Position numbers and translations under genes: made by a program. From assembly GCF_003574295.1 (NCBI RefSeq), contig NZ_BHGK01000001.1, positions 2,232,001 to 2,296,000 on the forward strand: a DNA stretch of 64,000 bases, in the 5' to 3' direction. How positions within the stretch are numbered: position 1 is the stretch's first letter; each line of letters begins with the position of its first letter. Below the pieces are notes generated by a model, which had not been told where the DNA came from, did not search any database, and was given only the letters and a program-made list of their open reading frames with translations. This document shows, in pieces, positions 61,702 through 64,000 of the stretch. This stretch comes from Mediterraneibacter butyricigenes (GTDB lineage: Bacteria > Bacillota > Clostridia > Lachnospirales > Lachnospiraceae).

Positions 61702-61766
61702 TGTAACATTTGTGGTTTACAATGGCTTTATCAACAGATAGAAAGCCTTGAAAGGAGCATTTGAAT

Positions 61767-62432
61767 ATGAGCATTTTACAAACAATCGACTTAAAGAAGT
61801 ATTACGGCACAGAACCAAATATTACTCGTGCCCTTAATGGTGTAAATTTTACTGTGGAACAGGGAGAATTTGTTGCCGTAGTTGGAACTTCCGGCAGCGG
61901 TAAGTCTACATTGCTTCACATGATGGGAGGACTTGATACCCCCACTTCCGGCAGCGTGATTGTACGGGGAGAAGAACTCGCAAAAAAGAATGATGATGAA
62001 TTGACAATTTTCCGCCGTCGTAACATCGGATTTATCTTCCAAAATTATAATCTGGTTCCGATTTTGAATGTATATGAAAATATCGTCCTGCCTGTGGAAC
62101 TGGATGGCGATACAGTAGACCAGAAATTTATGGACGAAGTTGTGTATATGTTGGCTTTAGAAGATAAACTGGAAAATATGCCGAACAATCTTTCAGGCGG
62201 TCAACAGCAACGTGTAGCGATTGCACGAGCTTTAATTACGAAGCCTGCGATTATCCTTGCTGATGAACCGACCGGAAATCTTGATAGCAAGACCAGTGCA
62301 GATGTGTTAGGGCTTTTGAAGCATACCAGCGGAGAATTTAATCAGACCATTGTAATGATTACTCACAACAACGAGATCGCTCAACTCGCAGACCGCATTG
62401 TACGGATTGAAGATGGTAAAATTGTTGGCTAA
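61767..62432 (+). CDS. ABC exporter ATP-binding protein (MacB/LolD type)
   Basis: The 221-residue ATPase has Walker [11 protein letters not shown]-loop FIFQNYNL, signature [10 protein letters not shown], Walker [12 protein letters not shown] and the His in MITHN. It belongs to the type VII class that pairs with FtsX-like permeases to push peptides or lipids out. The ATG at 61767 follows AAAGGAG. The permease gene starts 14 bases later. Confidence 0.92.
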   Translation: MSILQTIDLKKYYGTEPNITRALNGVNFTVEQGEFVAVVGTSGSGKSTLLHMMGGLDTPTSGSVIVRGEELAKKNDDELTIFRRRNIGFIFQNYNLVPILNVYENIVLPVELDGDTVDQKFMDEVVYMLALEDKLENMPNNLSGGQQQRVAIARALITKPAIILADEPTGNLDSKTSADVLGLLKHTSGEFNQTIVMITHNNEIAQLADRIVRIEDGKIVG

Positions 62433-62446
62433 AGGAGGTGGGAATT

Positions 62447-64000
62447 ATGAATTATCCTTTTGAAAATGATACCAGTGCAGTAATTAAAAAATTAGCACGA
62501 AAAAGTGTGCGTTTTGATAAGAAGAAAAACTTATTTTGCCTTTCGGCAATTATTGTAGCCGTTGCTATGATAATGATGTCGTTGCTCACAGTGCAAAATA
62601 TCATTTATCAAAATCAGAAAGAAATCGAAGGATTACATCAAGGGATTTTCTTTGACATTACGCAGGACAGTAAAGAAAAGTTGTTAGCAAACGAAGAAGT
62701 AAAAAGTGTAGGACTTTCCTGTAATATCAAAACAGTGAAAGAAAATTCTAAAGAACTGTCTCTGATTTATTATGATGATGACATGCTTAGTTTGATTCCT
62801 GCCTTTGACGGAAAATATCCAGAGAAAGCAAGTGAAATTGCTGTTACAGATGCCTTTTTTGCCAGTGAAAATAAGTCTCCGGAAATCAACGCCATAGTTC
62901 AGTTGAATCTGGATGGTACTTTGAAGAATTATACTATTGTTGGTATTTATCATGATAAAACTTCTAACGCTTATCCTGTTTTTGTTTCACTTGAAAAATG
63001 CCGGGAATTACGTGGAAATAACCTGCTTAATGGATATGTTTGGCTTGAAAATGCAGATACCCTTACAAAAGACGAAGCAACAGAAATATTATCTCAAATT
63101 TCAGAGGAGACTGGACTGAATAATTGGACAGTCAGCAGTTACTATGATTATGTAAATACAACTTTGTCCTTCAGTAATTATGCGGTATATGGTGTAGTTG
63201 CTGCCATTTTGTTTTTAGCTGCCGCACTTGTAATTTACAGCATTTTCTATATTTCGGTTGGACAAAAAGTTGCTGAGTTCGGACAGCTTCGGACAATAGG
63301 GGCAAGTAAAAAGCAAATTTATAAAATAGTTCTTAAACAGGGTTATATGCTTGCAGTTCCGGGGATTTTAATTGGTAGTATCATGGGAACGATCATCAGC
63401 TATTGTCTGCAATCAAAAGGCTGGTCAGTATTTGCATTTATTGTTTCTCTATGTGGCGCATGCCTTTTTGGAATACTGCTTGTTTATATTAGTGTTCGTA
63501 AACCAGCAAAAATTGCAGCGAATACTTCTCCAATTTCCGCCCTGAAAAATCCAGTGGGAATTGTAAATTACCGCACTCACAAAAGACATCGTATTACGCC
63601 TGTATATTTAGCGAAAATCAGCTTTTCCAGAAACAGAAAAAAATCTCTATTGACCATTTTATCATTGGGACTGTGCGGAGTTATATTTTTCCTTGCAGCA
63701 AGTTATCAGAGTTCTTTTAATGCCGAGAGTATGGCTCGTTATTGGGATATGAAGTACGGAGATTTCAAAATCAGCATTGATTTAGAAAACGAAAGTGAAA
63801 ATTTGGATGCTCTCTTGCAGAAAGAATATTTTTCTGATTATGTAAAGCGTGTTGGAGATATAGAGGGAGTTAGCAATATATTTACTTATGCTACCGTACC
63901 AGTTGATTTCTCAACAGACAATGATATTTCAGATAGCACCTTGATGCTCGGCTATAATGAAAAGGATTTGGCGTCGCTAAATGCAGCGGTTTTGTCTGGA
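62447..64000 (+). CDS. FtsX-family ABC permease, cut by window end
   Basis: The frame opens at ATG 62447 after AAAGGAGGTG and stays open for 518 codons to the window edge. It has a first membrane helix (about 25-50), an external domain (50-245), three helices (about 247-345) including VGQKVAEFGQLRTIGASKKQI, the hallmark FtsX loop, then the start of a second half with helix near 400. The layout fits MacB-like duplicated permeases. With the ATPase and two-component system it is likely a regulated antimicrobial-peptide or envelope exporter. Confidence 0.9.
   Translation, partial: MNYPFENDTSAVIKKLARKSVRFDKKKNLFCLSAIIVAVAMIMMSLLTVQNIIYQNQKEIEGLHQGIFFDITQDSKEKLLANEEVKSVGLSCNIKTVKENSKELSLIYYDDDMLSLIPAFDGKYPEKASEIAVTDAFFASENKSPEINAIVQLNLDGTLKNYTIVGIYHDKTSNAYPVFVSLEKCRELRGNNLLNGYVWLENADTLTKDEATEILSQISEETGLNNWTVSSYYDYVNTTLSFSNYAVYGVVAAILFLAAALVIYSIFYISVGQKVAEFGQLRTIGASKKQIYKIVLKQGYMLAVPGILIGSIMGTIISYCLQSKGWSVFAFIVSLCGACLFGILLVYISVRKPAKIAANTSPISALKNPVGIVNYRTHKRHRITPVYLAKISFSRNRKKSLLTILSLGLCGVIFFLAASYQSSFNAESMARYWDMKYGDFKISIDLENESENLDALLQKEYFSDYVKRVGDIEGVSNIFTYATVPVDFSTDNDISDSTLMLGYNEKDLASLNAAVLSG

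Overview
The window looks like a chromosome segment of an anaerobic, spore-forming gut Firmicute, most likely Lachnospiraceae. The supporting signs are strong AGGAGG ribosome binding sites, a spoIIID gene, a glycyl radical enzyme with its activase, many ROK, LacI and DeoR sugar genes, and Tn7-like and Tn4451-like mobile DNA. No rRNA, tRNA or CRISPR array was seen.

1-20.7 kb is a sugar-utilisation island with three linked units. (a) A divergent LacI repressor, cut by the window edge, faces an operon of D-lyxose isomerase, a DUF4432 sugar epimerase-like protein and a ribose/allose-type ABC importer. The operon promoter is perfect-consensus, with LacI-like palindromes in and after it. (b) A divergent DeoR repressor faces a ROK sugar kinase, a glycyl radical enzyme of the YbiW/PflD type, its radical-SAM activase, an odd AlsE-like epimerase and a fructose-6-phosphate aldolase. 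This matches the recently described 'anhydroglycolysis' route (1,5-anhydrohexitol-6-phosphate to 1-deoxyfructose-6-phosphate to glyceraldehyde-3-phosphate plus hydroxyacetone), here with a kinase and an epimerase added. (c) A second LacI regulator precedes a second, nearly identical ABC importer, then alsE, alsK and rpiB, which is a D-allose operon. The two importer copies form long direct repeats around unit (b).

20.7-36.3 kb is ordinary chromosome: HAD phosphatase, COG2509-type flavoprotein, glmM, an MMPL exporter with a heptad-repeat surface protein, NhaC-type antiporter, spoIIID, guanine deaminase, an HPr-like protein lacking the active-site histidine, a MATE exporter and guaA.

36.3-49.5 kb is more A+T-rich and accessory. 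A Tn7-like transposition module (tnsA, tnsB, tnsC, tniQ) starts just after guaA. It is followed by an envelope-type module: a small protein, a zinc-ribbon sigma factor fused to a membrane anchor and ectodomain, a PPC-repeat/OmpA lipoprotein, two zinc-ribbon proteins (one an apparent M48 pseudoprotease) and a lipoprotein with CxxCG repeats. Two copies of an ECF-type promoter (TAAAACCT-N15-CGTCTAGGAA) precede the sigma operon and the OmpA lipoprotein gene, suggesting autoregulation.

49.5-64 kb is a mosaic of mobile-element fragments and defence/resistance genes: an excisionase-like gene, a lantibiotic-immunity cassette (LanFEG, NisI/SpaI lipoprotein, two-component system) without a lantibiotic precursor, a truncated relaxase with tnpV (Tn4451-like), HTH genes, a dfrF-like trimethoprim-resistance gene with an apparent 3' frameshift, and a second two-component system with an FtsX-type ABC exporter that runs off the window end. 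That system has a repeated operator upstream of both the regulator and the transporter.
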